A stretch of DNA of 64,000 bases, taken from an uncultured Bacilli bacterium. GTDB lineage: Bacteria; Bacillota_I; Bacilli_A; RF39; UBA660. The DNA lies in assembly GCA_944358375.1 (NCBI GenBank), contig CALVQT010000001.1, positions 186,001 through 250,000 on the forward strand. The letters run 5' to 3'. Every line of letters begins with the position of its first letter. The first letter of the stretch is position 1. Positions 1 to 9,631 of the stretch are shown one piece after another. Under the pieces are notes generated by a model. That model saw only the letters and a list, made by a program, of their open reading frames with translations, made no database searches and was not told the origin of the DNA. The position numbers and the translations under genes are program-made.

Positions 1-218
1 TAGCACCAAATAGTGTTACTAAAGTTAGAATTTATATTTACTTAGAAGGTCAAGATGTAGATAATTATGATTTTGCATCATTAGGAAAACAAATTGCAGT
101 TAATTTTAGCCTAAGTAAGGAAAGATACTTTGATCAAGATGTTAATTATGATCCAAGCGGAACTGCTACATTACCAGATGATGTAATCTATGACAATCAT
201 AAAGATCCAAGTAATTAA
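1..218 (+). CDS. Surface protein paralogue, C-terminal end only (partial)
   Basis: This is the last 71 or so residues of a protein whose start lies before the window; the frame begins at base 3 and stops at TAA 216-218. The segment YLEGQDVDNYDFASLG followed by a beta-strand-like stretch and KERY closely matches the C-terminal part of the next gene (YLEGQDIDNYEFASLG, then KERY), so the two are tandem paralogues. The homology is seen directly. Secretion to the cell surface is inferred from the paralogue's hydrophobic N-terminus. No enzyme motif is visible. Confidence 0.75.
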   Translation, partial: APNSVTKVRIYIYLEGQDVDNYDFASLGKQIAVNFSLSKERYFDQDVNYDPSGTATLPDDVIYDNHKDPSN

Positions 219-276
219 TAAGCAACATAATAAATTAATATAAAAACAATATTATAAAATAAAAAAAGGAGAGACA

Positions 277-1554
277 ATGGCAACAAATAATAAAAAAAGA
301 AATAGAAAAATATTTAATTTAATAACAATTTGTGCCTTATTTGCAATTGTACTTTCTGTTGGAACATTTGCATGGTTCATTGGAATTCAAACAGTAGATA
401 TTCAACAATTTGAAATTGAAGTCGAAACTACTGAGGGATTACTAATTTCAATGGACGGTGAAAATTGGCAATATACATTAGATGTTAACACTGCTAATCA
501 ATATGCTGGAAATACTAATATTTTGGATGAAGGTAGTGGATTTACCGGCTTAAAACCAATTTCAACTGTTGGTAGAGCTGATAGTACTTCATCTAGAATG
601 ATTATGTTTGAAAAAGCAAGTTTAACATCTGGTTATGGAGGACTTAGATTATTAACTAGTAGAGTTGATAATTATAATCAAAGTACAGAAGGAGACGACG
701 GTTTAAATCAAGGCGACGGTTATATAGCATTTGATTTATTTATTAAAAATATTTCAGAAGATGCATATTATACTGATAATGAACCTCTTAATGAAGAAGC
801 TATATTTTTATCAACAAATTCAGCTGTTACAACTAGTGCTAATGGTGTAGCTGGTACAGGTATAGAAAATTCAATTAGAGTAGCATTTATGCAAGTTGGA
901 CGTGTTATTTCTACAAATGAAAATCCTGCTACTATAACAGGTATTACTTGTACTAGTGGTGGAGCTGGAGATGATCAAGTTACTGGAATTTGTAGAGATG
1001 CTGTAATTTGGGAACCAAATGATTCTGTTCATGTTCAAAATGCAATTGAGTACTATAATGTATCATGTAAAGAAAGAATTGCAGAAGATATATATGTTGA
1101 TGGATATAATAAAGAAGGAACATGTGAAATAATTACAACAAATCAAGCAGTTTCTACATATGCAGTAAATAAAGAATTAGTAGTAGATGACATGGTTGAT
1201 ACGTATGATGGATTTAATAAATATGATGATACTATTACAAGTTATACTGATTTTGTGGCTGCAGATACTGATGCAAAAGATGACTATAAATTAGTTGATT
1301 ATGATTATTTTACTGATACTGAAAAAGTTAAAACAGGAAATGATAGACCACAATTTATGTCATTAGCACCAAATAGTATAACTAAGGTTAGAGTTTATGT
1401 ATACTTAGAAGGACAAGATATAGATAATTACGAATTTGCTTCTTTAGGTGAAGAAGTAACTATTAACTTTGGATTTACTAAGGAAAGATATACTGCTGCT
1501 GATGTTGATCATGTTGGTGAAGATGTTGATACAACACCAACTGCTGGTATTTAA
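277..1554 (+). CDS. Secreted/surface protein with AWF-type N-terminal hydrophobic segment
   Basis: A 425-residue protein of unknown function. Residues 1-10 are basic and about 13-34 form a hydrophobic segment ending in GTFAWF, like the signal regions of proteins processed by SipW-type peptidases. The rest is acidic, rich in Thr/Asp/Asn and probably all-beta, as expected for an exported fibre or surface protein. Four Cys residues in the middle could form disulphides. The segments GYIAFDLF (middle) and VYVYLEGQDIDNYEFASLG (C-terminal) are shared with the neighbours on both sides, so this is the middle of at least three tandem paralogues. The start follows a clear GGAGAG ribosome site. Export and a structural role are inferred from composition and from the signal-peptidase-like gene at 9632. 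Confidence 0.8.
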   Translation: MATNNKKRNRKIFNLITICALFAIVLSVGTFAWFIGIQTVDIQQFEIEVETTEGLLISMDGENWQYTLDVNTANQYAGNTNILDEGSGFTGLKPISTVGRADSTSSRMIMFEKASLTSGYGGLRLLTSRVDNYNQSTEGDDGLNQGDGYIAFDLFIKNISEDAYYTDNEPLNEEAIFLSTNSAVTTSANGVAGTGIENSIRVAFMQVGRVISTNENPATITGITCTSGGAGDDQVTGICRDAVIWEPNDSVHVQNAIEYYNVSCKERIAEDIYVDGYNKEGTCEIITTNQAVSTYAVNKELVVDDMVDTYDGFNKYDDTITSYTDFVAADTDAKDDYKLVDYDYFTDTEKVKTGNDRPQFMSLAPNSITKVRVYVYLEGQDIDNYEFASLGEEVTINFGFTKERYTAADVDHVGEDVDTTPTAGI

Positions 1555-1578
1555 TAATACTAAATTATATAATATGGT

Positions 1579-1613
1579 GAAGAGTAATATTTAGTATATT
1601 ACTCTTCATTTCA
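1579..1613 (+). terminator. Hairpin after the first full surface-protein gene
   Basis: GAAGAGTAATA pairs with TATTACTCTTC across a short loop, followed by a T-rich stretch. It probably ends or reduces transcription between the two paralogous genes. Confidence 0.55.
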
Positions 1614-1630
1614 TATATAGAGGTGTTTAG

Positions 1631-2740
1631 ATGGATAATAAGAAGAATGTAAAAAAGAAAAATGTTAAAATTAATAAAAACAAAAAATCTACATTGAAGA
1701 ATAAAGAATCTATGTCAAAGAAAAAGTTTTATTTAACTTTGGCAAGTATATTGTTTTTATCTATATTATTAATTTTTTCTACTTATGCATGGTTTTCTAC
1801 AACACTTAATGTAAAAATTACAACATTTAATATGCTGGTTGCTAAAAATGCAGGATTAGAAATTTCTTTTGATGCAGTTAATTATGCACAAAGCTTAGAA
1901 ATATCTGAGGATATACTATTTAATGATGTTGCGGTTAATTATCCAAATCATAAAAGTTTTTGGTCTACTAACGGACTATTTCCTGTATCTACAATAGGTA
2001 ATAAAAGTAGAAATTCTTATTTTTTTGATATATATAGAAGCCCAGGGGTTAAATACTTTGATTTATTCACAAAGGAAGATCCATATATACAAACTAGATT
2101 TTATTCTCAGGAAGAGCCAAAAAGAAATTCTGGATTTTTAGCATTTGATTTATTTTTTAAAAATGATAATAATGAATCTCCAACACCAGATAATCTATAT
2201 TTTGATTATAATACAGGCGTTATTATGTTGGAAGAACTTTCTGAGCAAATGCAAGGATTAGTTAATTCATTTAGAATTGGAATAGTTAAAGTAGGAAGTC
2301 TTCCGATGGATGCTACACCTACGCAAGTTCAAAATATACAATGTAATCATCAATGTCAAACAATTATTTTTGAACCTTATAGTAAAAATCATACACAAAT
2401 GTCAATTGATAAAGCAAGTAAATATGGGATTACATTGGTTGATGGTGAATATTTTCCAACGTATGCTAATATTACTAGTGTAGATCATGCTGATCTTGAA
2501 AATACAATATCTGGCTCACAAACTCTAGATACAACTGCTTTTGCATTACAAGAAACAATAACTGAAAATGAATTTGATGAACCACTTTTTACAATTCCAC
2601 ATGGCATTACTAAAACAAGAGTATATGTCTGGATAGAAGGTGGGGATATTGATAATATTGAAACGGATTCAGAAGGCGCAGAAGTTGCTATTAATTTAAA
2701 TTTTGTTAAAGATGTTTATGGTTGGGAAAGTTATGATTAA
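1631..2740 (+). CDS. Secreted/surface protein, second full paralogue
   Basis: A 369-residue protein. The N-terminus is very Lys-rich (about residues 1-32), followed by a hydrophobic segment at about 33-53 ending in STYAWF. The body aligns with the previous gene: GFLAFDLFFKN in place of GYIAFDLFIKN, FRIGIVKVG in place of IRVAFMQVG, and a C-terminal KTRVYVWIEGGDIDN block in place of KVRVYVYLEGQDIDN. Only one Cys pair (CNHQC) is retained. The start follows GAGGTG. This is a diverged tandem duplicate, probably exported and cell-surface associated. No known domain can be named with certainty. Confidence 0.8.
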   Translation: MDNKKNVKKKNVKINKNKKSTLKNKESMSKKKFYLTLASILFLSILLIFSTYAWFSTTLNVKITTFNMLVAKNAGLEISFDAVNYAQSLEISEDILFNDVAVNYPNHKSFWSTNGLFPVSTIGNKSRNSYFFDIYRSPGVKYFDLFTKEDPYIQTRFYSQEEPKRNSGFLAFDLFFKNDNNESPTPDNLYFDYNTGVIMLEELSEQMQGLVNSFRIGIVKVGSLPMDATPTQVQNIQCNHQCQTIIFEPYSKNHTQMSIDKASKYGITLVDGEYFPTYANITSVDHADLENTISGSQTLDTTAFALQETITENEFDEPLFTIPHGITKTRVYVWIEGGDIDNIETDSEGAEVAINLNFVKDVYGWESYD

Positions 2741-2756
2741 GGAGGATAATGGTTAA

Positions 2757-2909
2757 ATGAAAAAAAATAAAGAGGAAAAAATAAATTTTGATTTATCTAA
2801 TTTGGAATTAAGAGAATTAATAATGGCATACGAAAAAATTGACGAATTTTTAAAATTTCTTGATGAAAATAAAATAGAAGAAGAAAAGGAAAATGATGAA
2901 GATGAATAA
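2757..2909 (+). CDS. Small acidic 50-residue protein
   Basis: An ATG at 2757 preceded by GGAGG (2741-2745) opens a 50-codon frame ending in TAA. The protein is a Lys/Glu-rich helix-former (NLELRELIMAYEKIDEFLKF followed by an acidic tail) with no membrane segment. Its last 17 bases overlap the start of the 547-residue gene downstream, which suggests translational coupling and a joint function. It is not recognised as a known family. The strong ribosome site and the overlap support it being real. Confidence 0.6.
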   Translation: MKKNKEEKINFDLSNLELRELIMAYEKIDEFLKFLDENKIEEEKENDEDE

Positions 2910-4536
2910 TTTTTTAGATTTCATAACAAGAGATATTTCAAGTAAAACTACAATGATAACTAGTATGCCAAGAAAAACAAAGACTAATAAGAAAAAAGTT
3001 AATACAACAATTGATGAAATAAAAGAAAAATATAAAATTTATAAAGAAAATATTACAAATTATTTAATTGTTAAAAGTCATTCTTTTGAAATTAAAGAAG
3101 ATAATATCGAATATGATAAAGTTAAAGAAGAAGTTATTGCGTTAGAACAAGTTAAGTTTTTATTAAATCCAACTAATTCATATATTGAAAAATTAGGATT
3201 TGATGAGATACTTTTTCAAATACAAAATTTTAATAAATTTAACTTTCATTCCTTAAATGATATAATTAATTCATTTTTAGATAAATTTGAAACTATAGGT
3301 ATTCGTTTAAAATCAGAAGATTTTAAATTTACGCTTTATGTTCATGAATATATGAGTGCTTTTTTAGATGTTAGATATGGTGTTGAACAAAAATATGATA
3401 AAGTATCTAAAATATTTGAAAAGATTTATTGGGAAAATCCAAATTTAATTAATCATATATGTTTAAATTTTAAAAAATTAATTAGAGTTAATTCAAAAAA
3501 GTTTGATGAATATATTATTTCATTGCAAAAAAAGGCTATGAAAGAGTATGATATTATTAGTTATAATGATTGTCAAGAAAAGCTAAAAAGCAAATATACT
3601 AAATTACAGGAATTAGAAGAAGAAACTATTGGAAAGATAATTCAACTTGCTTTATTAGGTATGTTTGATATTAATCATTATGAAAAAGATGATAAAGTTA
3701 GGATAAAAGCATTTTCCTCAATTTTGCCTGAAGATTTAGATTTAAGTGATAAACAAGAGATGGAAAAAGTTTGTGACGTGTTAGATAAATTAAAATTTAA
3801 TATAGAAGAATATCAAAATTATATTAAATTTATTCCATTATTTACTTTATTTAAAGAGCAATATAAAGATTTAATAACTGATAAAAATTCTAATAAGTGT
3901 AAAGAAATATTTAATGAAATTATAAAAAAAGAAAAAGATTTGGATAAATGTAATAGATTAATATTTCACGAAGGAAATACTTTATTTAACAAGTTATTCA
4001 AAAATGCATTAGAAAAAACTAAAATATTAGCTGATCATTATGTGAATGAATTGATGGATTTAACTACAAAATATGATGTAGAATTTTATAGAGATAAAAT
4101 TAATAAAATGATAACTGAAGACACAACATTAGAAGAAGTATTACATTTGTATTATAGCTTTGATTATTTGAAGAAAAAAGATATTCAAAATGCCTATGAA
4201 ACGAATGAATATGAAAAAATAATAGAAATTAGCAATGATTTTGATTTGTATTCTATGAATCCAAATAATTTAATTGTTAAAGGCATTAAAATATTTGATG
4301 ATGCAAATATAGCACAAATAATATCAAATAAATATAAATTAAATAATTTAAAAATAGAAGAGACTGATTTATCAGAGGAAAATTTAGTTTCTTTATATAA
4401 TAAAATTAAATTGATTTTAAGAGTACATACTATTGAAAATAGTACTTCTTCAATTGAAAAAATATGGTTTATGGTACAAACTAAAAAGATATTGGCTGCC
4501 CAAGAAGAAGCACTTGAAGAGGGGGATAATGATTAA
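2893..4536 (+). CDS. Large helical cytoplasmic protein of unknown function
   Basis: A 547-residue protein with no signal peptide or membrane segment, very rich in Lys, Glu, Ile and Asn, predicted by eye to be mostly alpha-helical with coiled-coil-like stretches. Several possible ATG starts cluster at 2893, 2896 and 2902, with a GA-rich region upstream lying inside the preceding 50-residue gene. I see no nucleotide-binding loop, metal site or repeat that would give a function. It lies between exported surface-protein genes, so a role in their assembly or control is possible but only a guess from position. A strong terminator follows. Confidence 0.7.
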   Translation: MMKMNNFLDFITRDISSKTTMITSMPRKTKTNKKKVNTTIDEIKEKYKIYKENITNYLIVKSHSFEIKEDNIEYDKVKEEVIALEQVKFLLNPTNSYIEKLGFDEILFQIQNFNKFNFHSLNDIINSFLDKFETIGIRLKSEDFKFTLYVHEYMSAFLDVRYGVEQKYDKVSKIFEKIYWENPNLINHICLNFKKLIRVNSKKFDEYIISLQKKAMKEYDIISYNDCQEKLKSKYTKLQELEEETIGKIIQLALLGMFDINHYEKDDKVRIKAFSSILPEDLDLSDKQEMEKVCDVLDKLKFNIEEYQNYIKFIPLFTLFKEQYKDLITDKNSNKCKEIFNEIIKKEKDLDKCNRLIFHEGNTLFNKLFKNALEKTKILADHYVNELMDLTTKYDVEFYRDKINKMITEDTTLEEVLHLYYSFDYLKKKDIQNAYETNEYEKIIEISNDFDLYSMNPNNLIVKGIKIFDDANIAQIISNKYKLNNLKIEETDLSEENLVSLYNKIKLILRVHTIENSTSSIEKIWFMVQTKKILAAQEEALEEGDND

Positions 4537-4550
4537 ATTTTATTAATATT

Positions 4551-4578
4551 GAACTTATAAATATAAGTTCTTTTTTTT
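4551..4578 (+). terminator. Terminator after the 547-residue gene
   Basis: GAACTTAT and its complement ATAAGTTC pair around a short AAAT loop and are followed by eight T residues. This is a clear intrinsic terminator that separates the 277-4536 block from the 4655 gene. Confidence 0.85.
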
Positions 4579-4654
4579 ATTTAAAATAATCTTTTTTTTA
4601 ATCTTAAAATATGGTATAATTTTATTGAATATATAATAGAGGGTATAGAAGTAA

Positions 4655-7600
4655 ATGAATAAAATAAACATTATACAAATTAGTAAAAAAATAAAATATC
4701 TATTAGTTTTAATTGGTATTGTTTTTATTGTATCTATTGCCCTTCCAACATATTCTAGATATAAAAATAGGACATCATATTATCAAGTTGAAGAATGGGA
4801 TGGAAGTATTGCTAGTAAATATAGAGCTGGAGATGGAAGTAAAAATAATCCATATATTATTTCTAATGGAAGTGAATTTGCTTTTTTTCTAGAAATGCTA
4901 AAAATAACTTCATATGATGGAATTTATTTTAAAATTAATAATGATATAATTTTAAATAAGGGGTTGTTTACTTACGAAAATGATACACTTAAATATACCT
5001 ATAATGATGTGATATATGATGTTAATTCAGCTAATATAAATGAAATTAGTATGGTGGATACTTTTAATGGATATATAGATGGGAATTTTAATAGAATTTA
5101 TGGCTTATATATTAGTAGTAATGAAGAAGAAACTTCTATTTTTAAAAACTTAGGTGGAAATATTAGCGACTTATATATAGAAAATTCAGTTGTAACTGGT
5201 GGAAATATAACAAGTGGACTTGCTATTAATGCAAGTAATAATAATATCAAAAATTTAGTTTATAATGGATTTATTATTGGAAATGATAATAATATAATAA
5301 AAAGCCAAAAATTAGAAGATATAAATACTAATATAAGTGGGATAATTAACTTACCTCCAATAGAAAAAAATGGAAATATAACTAATATTAAAATTAATGG
5401 CGTTTATAGTAAAACTGGTGATGTTAATGAATTAAAAATAAATAATCAAATAATAGAAGAGGGAGAATTTAGCATTGAATTAGATTCAACGCTTGAAACG
5501 ATAAACTACGAAATTGTTGGAGAAGGAAATGTTTTATTAAGTGATTTAGAATATACTTATTTAGATGATTATTCAATATCAAGCGGTCTTATTATTAATG
5601 CTAGTAATATTGTATTAGAGAATGTTGTTAATAGAAGTTATGTAAAATCTAATACTATTGCTTCTGGGATAATTTTTAATAGTGAAAATGTTAATGTAAT
5701 TAAAAATAGTTATAATAAAGGAAAAATTGATAGTAATATTAGTTGTGGATTAATAAATGAAGTTAGTGGAGAATTAAATATTACAAAATGTTATAATAGT
5801 GGGGAATTAACATCACAAGAAAGTTATTCATTTATTAATAATATTAATATTGATTCTGATGTAACCATAAATAATTCATTTGCAACTAATGGCTCATATG
5901 GAATAAATAGTGTTAATAGTAGTACTTTAAATATTAATAATTCTTATGTTACTAATGGTTCAATTAAAGAAAATAATTCTGATGCAATATTTAATATTAC
6001 TAATAAAGATAATTTTATGACATCATCATTTATTAAAAATACATTATTATTTGATGAATACTTAGTTGGTAGTGAAACTATTAATGATAATGTGTGGATA
6101 ATAAGCGATAATGAATATCCAATTATTTATATTGATGATTTAACAAATCAAATTGCTAAAATAAATATAAGTATGTTTTCTTGGAATAACTATTCTCAAG
6201 AATTAAATACACTTAAGTTTAGTAATAAATTTATATTTAATATTACAACAAATGAATTATCAAATATTAAAGATATATATTATTATATTCAAAATAGTGA
6301 TGAAGTAATTACTAATGATGAACTTGAAAATATTGAATGGACAGAATATAATGATTTAATTGAAGTTAACGAAGTTGGTACGTATATTATTTATGCTAAA
6401 ATTGTTGATAGTAATAACAATATTACTTACATTAATAGTGATATTTTATCAATTGATTTAGATACATCTATAATAAGTGTTAATATATATGGACATAATT
6501 ACAATACAAACAATTCTTTAGTTAATTATTTGTATATTAATGAAAAAAGTGAAGTAACGATTAATATAAATGAAGATTATGCTGAGTTATCAGATGTTAG
6601 TTATTATGTTAGTGATGTAGTATTAGACGAAGAATTGTTAAATATTTTACCATCTAGTAATTGGATAAAATACGAAAAATTTAGTGTATCTTATGAAACT
6701 CCTAAAATTATATATTTTAGAGTTAAAGATAATACAGATTATTATTCATATGTAAATACAGATTATATTTTATTAAAAGGTTATACGCAAAGTGATTTAA
6801 CTGTTGGTAGAAATATAACTAGTGGTAATAATTTAAATATTACAAGTAATTCATCTATTAAATTTGATAGTTGTATGGATGGTAACATTGAGTTTAAAAA
6901 CACATATAAACATATATTGGTATTTAATAAGTTACTTCCAGAGAATACTAAGATTGTATTAATAGATAACAATTTTAATAAAGTTTATGAGTATTTTGTA
7001 AGCAGTGGCGATATTGCAAACAATTTATTAACATTTAATTTATCTGATTTTAAAGAAGTAGGTAAAGGAAATAATAATGTATACTTTAATGACAATAATT
7101 ATATTGGTAATATAAATGAAAATTTTACTTTTGTTATAGATTTTAATAAGTCAAATATAGAAAACAATATATTAGATATATCCGCTTACTTACAAATAGT
7201 TGATAATGATTTAAATAATATTATTACAACATTAAAAAAAAATATTAATAAATTTAGTGTTTATAAAAATTTTAATGATGAAGATATAAATGCAAAATAT
7301 ACTTTAAATTCTACTTATAATACAACAATAAATTATAATATGGATTATGTTAATACTATTCCATATGAAATAGAGTTAAATTATTATAATAATGAGAATA
7401 TAACTATTTATGATAGTAGTTTAGAGGACATGAAATATGGTTTACAAATAAGTTTATATAATGAAACTACTTCATCTAATATGGATAAAAAATATTTAAG
7501 AAATGTTTTATTTAAATATAATGGAATAAATTATCACCCAAATAGTAATAATGTTGTTAATATAAATTTAAATAATAATTTAGATGGAATTTTCAATATA

Positions 7601-8152
7601 CAAACATATACTGATAATTTTAATATAGAAGATAGCGATTATTCATTTAAAATATGTCCTTATATTTCATATGATGGAACTAATTATGCTGAAGTGGATT
7701 CAAGCAAATGTAAGTTTATTTCATTAATAATGAATGGAAATGAAAAGACTGAATATAGTTTTGATGTTCTTATGAATAATGAGCATAGAGTTATAAGTAA
7801 AGGTGGAATTAAAACTTTTGAGTTTAATATTTTACAAATGACTGAATTAGATGATCCTAATGTAAGAGTTAGTTTATATAAGAAAAAAGAATTGACAGCT
7901 TATGATCAAAGCTACGAAATAATTGATATTATGGATTACATGAGTGGGCAATTAGATTTATTTAGTCCGAGTACTGCCTATGCTATTAAAAATGCAACTA
8001 ATAGTAGTGAGTATCGAAATTATGTATTAAATCTAGATACAACTAATTTAGAGTTAAATGGATATAAATTTTTATTTGAGTTATATGATGGAGATGAATT
8101 AATTACTACACTTGAAAAGAAATTTATAATTAAAAAAGGGGGAGATAATTAA
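4655..8152 (+). CDS. Large surface protein with beta-helix/GLUG-like repeats
   Basis: A 1165-residue protein. A hydrophobic segment at about residues 14-33 gives export or membrane anchoring. It is followed by the motif WDGSIASKYRAGDGSKNNPYIIS, common in large Firmicute surface proteins (family knowledge). Residues of about 60-450 contain many short Asn/Ile-rich repeats of the form SG-I-INAS-N-LVYNG, resembling GLUG or right-handed beta-helix repeats. Later parts look like beta-sandwich modules with YYIQNSDE- and YYVSDV-type segments. No LPXTG sorting signal is visible at the C-terminus, which ends KKGGDN. The ATG overlaps a -10-like TATAAT region upstream with a GAGGG ribosome site. It probably heads a unit with the next two genes, since their spacing is -1 and +2 bases. 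Confidence 0.75.
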   Translation: MNKINIIQISKKIKYLLVLIGIVFIVSIALPTYSRYKNRTSYYQVEEWDGSIASKYRAGDGSKNNPYIISNGSEFAFFLEMLKITSYDGIYFKINNDIILNKGLFTYENDTLKYTYNDVIYDVNSANINEISMVDTFNGYIDGNFNRIYGLYISSNEEETSIFKNLGGNISDLYIENSVVTGGNITSGLAINASNNNIKNLVYNGFIIGNDNNIIKSQKLEDINTNISGIINLPPIEKNGNITNIKINGVYSKTGDVNELKINNQIIEEGEFSIELDSTLETINYEIVGEGNVLLSDLEYTYLDDYSISSGLIINASNIVLENVVNRSYVKSNTIASGIIFNSENVNVIKNSYNKGKIDSNISCGLINEVSGELNITKCYNSGELTSQESYSFINNINIDSDVTINNSFATNGSYGINSVNSSTLNINNSYVTNGSIKENNSDAIFNITNKDNFMTSSFIKNTLLFDEYLVGSETINDNVWIISDNEYPIIYIDDLTNQIAKINISMFSWNNYSQELNTLKFSNKFIFNITTNELSNIKDIYYYIQNSDEVITNDELENIEWTEYNDLIEVNEVGTYIIYAKIVDSNNNITYINSDILSIDLDTSIISVNIYGHNYNTNNSLVNYLYINEKSEVTININEDYAELSDVSYYVSDVVLDEELLNILPSSNWIKYEKFSVSYETPKIIYFRVKDNTDYYSYVNTDYILLKGYTQSDLTVGRNITSGNNLNITSNSSIKFDSCMDGNIEFKNTYKHILVFNKLLPENTKIVLIDNNFNKVYEYFVSSGDIANNLLTFNLSDFKEVGKGNNNVYFNDNNYIGNINENFTFVIDFNKSNIENNILDISAYLQIVDNDLNNIITTLKKNINKFSVYKNFNDEDINAKYTLNSTYNTTINYNMDYVNTIPYEIELNYYNNENITIYDSSLEDMKYGLQISLYNETTSSNMDKKYLRNVLFKYNGINYHPNSNNVVNINLNNNLDGIFNIQTYTDNFNIEDSDYSFKICPYISYDGTNYAEVDSSKCKFISLIMNGNEKTEYSFDVLMNNEHRVISKGGIKTFEFNILQMTELDDPNVRVSLYKKKELTAYDQSYEIIDIMDYMSGQLDLFSPSTAYAIKNATNSSEYRNYVLNLDTTNLELNGYKFLFELYDGDELITTLEKKFIIKKGGDN

Positions 8153-8697
8153 TGAAAAAAAAGATTATTATTATATTTGTATTGTTAGTTTTAATAATTA
8201 TGATATCTGGTATAACATATTCAACTTTAAATGCTGAGGCAAATTTATCAAGTAATCAAAATATAGCTAAGTTTATATTTGATGCAAAAAAAACAAATCA
8301 TATAGAACTAGCACTTTATGATATGAAACCTGGTGATAGTAATGATTATAATTTTTTGGTAAGTAATAATAAAGAAGATAATAGTTTAAAATTATCAAGT
8401 GATGTAACAATAGAATACAACATCATTGTAAAAACATTTCACTTTATTCCACTAGAAATATACTTATATAAAGAGGGAAATGATTTACCAATTATGCAGT
8501 GTGATGAGAGCAATTCAAGAAATGAAAATAATGAACTTGTATGTAAGAGTAGTACCCAAGAAATGAAGTATGAAAATGAAATAACTGATAGTTATAAATT
8601 AAATATTAAATTTCCAGAAAAATATAATACATATGAATATTCAAATTTAATTGACTACATTGATTTAGAAATCGAAAGTTATCAGAAGGTGGGATAG
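8152..8697 (+). CDS. TasA/camelysin-like exported protein
   Basis: A 181-residue protein with a basic N-terminus and hydrophobic segment (about 4-23) ending in ITYSTLNAEA, followed by NQNIAKFIFDA and then MKPGDSNDYNFLVSN. This layout, a signal region plus a loop of the PGDS-type preceding a beta strand, is typical of the TasA/CalY (camelysin-like) family of matrix-fibre or surface proteins. It is shorter than TasA. The start overlaps the stop of the preceding gene (TAATG), with AAGGGGGAG as ribosome site, so it is translated with it. The TasA-like fold is inferred from pattern rather than a full match. Confidence 0.65.
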   Translation: MKKKIIIIFVLLVLIIMISGITYSTLNAEANLSSNQNIAKFIFDAKKTNHIELALYDMKPGDSNDYNFLVSNNKEDNSLKLSSDVTIEYNIIVKTFHFIPLEIYLYKEGNDLPIMQCDESNSRNENNELVCKSSTQEMKYENEITDSYKLNIKFPEKYNTYEYSNLIDYIDLEIESYQKVG

Positions 8698-8699
8698 AA

Positions 8700-9578
8700 A
8701 TGAAATCAAGAACTAAAATATTAATATTTATTTTATCTTCTGTAATTTTCGTTAATTTACTTACAAGGGGAGTTACAATAGCTAAATATGTTGGTAAAAC
8801 AGCTTGGAATTATTATTTGGAATCTAAAGGATTTTATTTTGATAGTGATGTATTAAATAGTAATAATGTAGATAATAATTGGGATGGAAGTAGTATACAT
8901 TTTGATGTAAAAAATTCAAATGGAAAAGTTTTGGCAAGTGATTATGATATTAATTATAAAGTTACTTGTAATATTAAAAATAATGATAATCTTAGTTGTA
9001 AACTTAATAATACAAATACAAATGTGTATACTGCGACTTTATCTAGCTATGAAGGATGTGTTGATTTAAGTGGAAATGAAGATACATCTAGCATGGATTA
9101 TCAAACTTGTATTGATAATGGATATGAATATAGAGCTAAAGAGACTAAGAAAGATATGTATTTTGATATAGAAAGCAATGATGGTAGTGAAATTAATAAT
9201 GCTATTGTTGAAATAGTATTGGAAAGTACATATCCTTATAAGAAAACAATAATTAGTGAGTTTATTCTAAATAAAAGTATAGAGGAAATCGGAAGTGTTA
9301 AGTTATCATATGATGAGTATGATGATTATAGTAGAGTAGTTGTTAATAATTCATTTGATGAAAGTAAGTGTGTAAAAATTACATGGGATAGTTTAAAATT
9401 ACGAATTAGTAATGAAAATATTACAGATAGTTATAAAACAGATAATGATGGATATATAAATGAAATATTATTTAATATTACACCAAAATCATATAAAAAT
9501 TTTACATTTTATAGAGTAGACAATAATATTAATTATACCAATGAAAATTTTACAATTACACAGTCTAATGAGTGTTAA
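8700..9578 (+). CDS. Exported protein of the surface cluster (AKYV-type N-terminus)
   Basis: A 292-residue protein. Residues 5-25 are hydrophobic and are followed by IAKYVGKTAWNYYLESKGF, a region seen just after the signal segment in exported proteins next to SipW genes. The body is beta-rich, with a pair of Cys (C-LSCKL) and further Cys near residues 120 and 135 and at the end. It begins two bases after the upstream stop, so it is the third gene of the 4655-9578 unit. Exact function is unknown; an extracellular structural role is inferred from the setting. Confidence 0.65.
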   Translation: MKSRTKILIFILSSVIFVNLLTRGVTIAKYVGKTAWNYYLESKGFYFDSDVLNSNNVDNNWDGSSIHFDVKNSNGKVLASDYDINYKVTCNIKNNDNLSCKLNNTNTNVYTATLSSYEGCVDLSGNEDTSSMDYQTCIDNGYEYRAKETKKDMYFDIESNDGSEINNAIVEIVLESTYPYKKTIISEFILNKSIEEIGSVKLSYDEYDDYSRVVVNNSFDESKCVKITWDSLKLRISNENITDSYKTDNDGYINEILFNITPKSYKNFTFYRVDNNINYTNENFTITQSNEC

Positions 9579-9584
9579 GTTTTA

Positions 9585-9613
9585 TTGATAGTGTAAAAAA
9601 ATTGTGATATTAT
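9585..9613 (+). promoter_or_regulatory. Sigma-A-type promoter for the SipW-like gene
   Basis: TTGATA (9585-9590) and TATTAT (9608-9613) are separated by 17 bases; TATAAT follows three bases later as an alternative. It gives the signal-peptidase-like gene its own promoter. Confidence 0.6.
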
Positions 9614-9631
9614 AATATTGGAGGAGTAAGA

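Noticed and set aside
2757..4536. Toxin-antitoxin pair
   Set aside because: The larger protein is far longer than typical toxins, and neither protein shows a toxin or DNA-binding motif.
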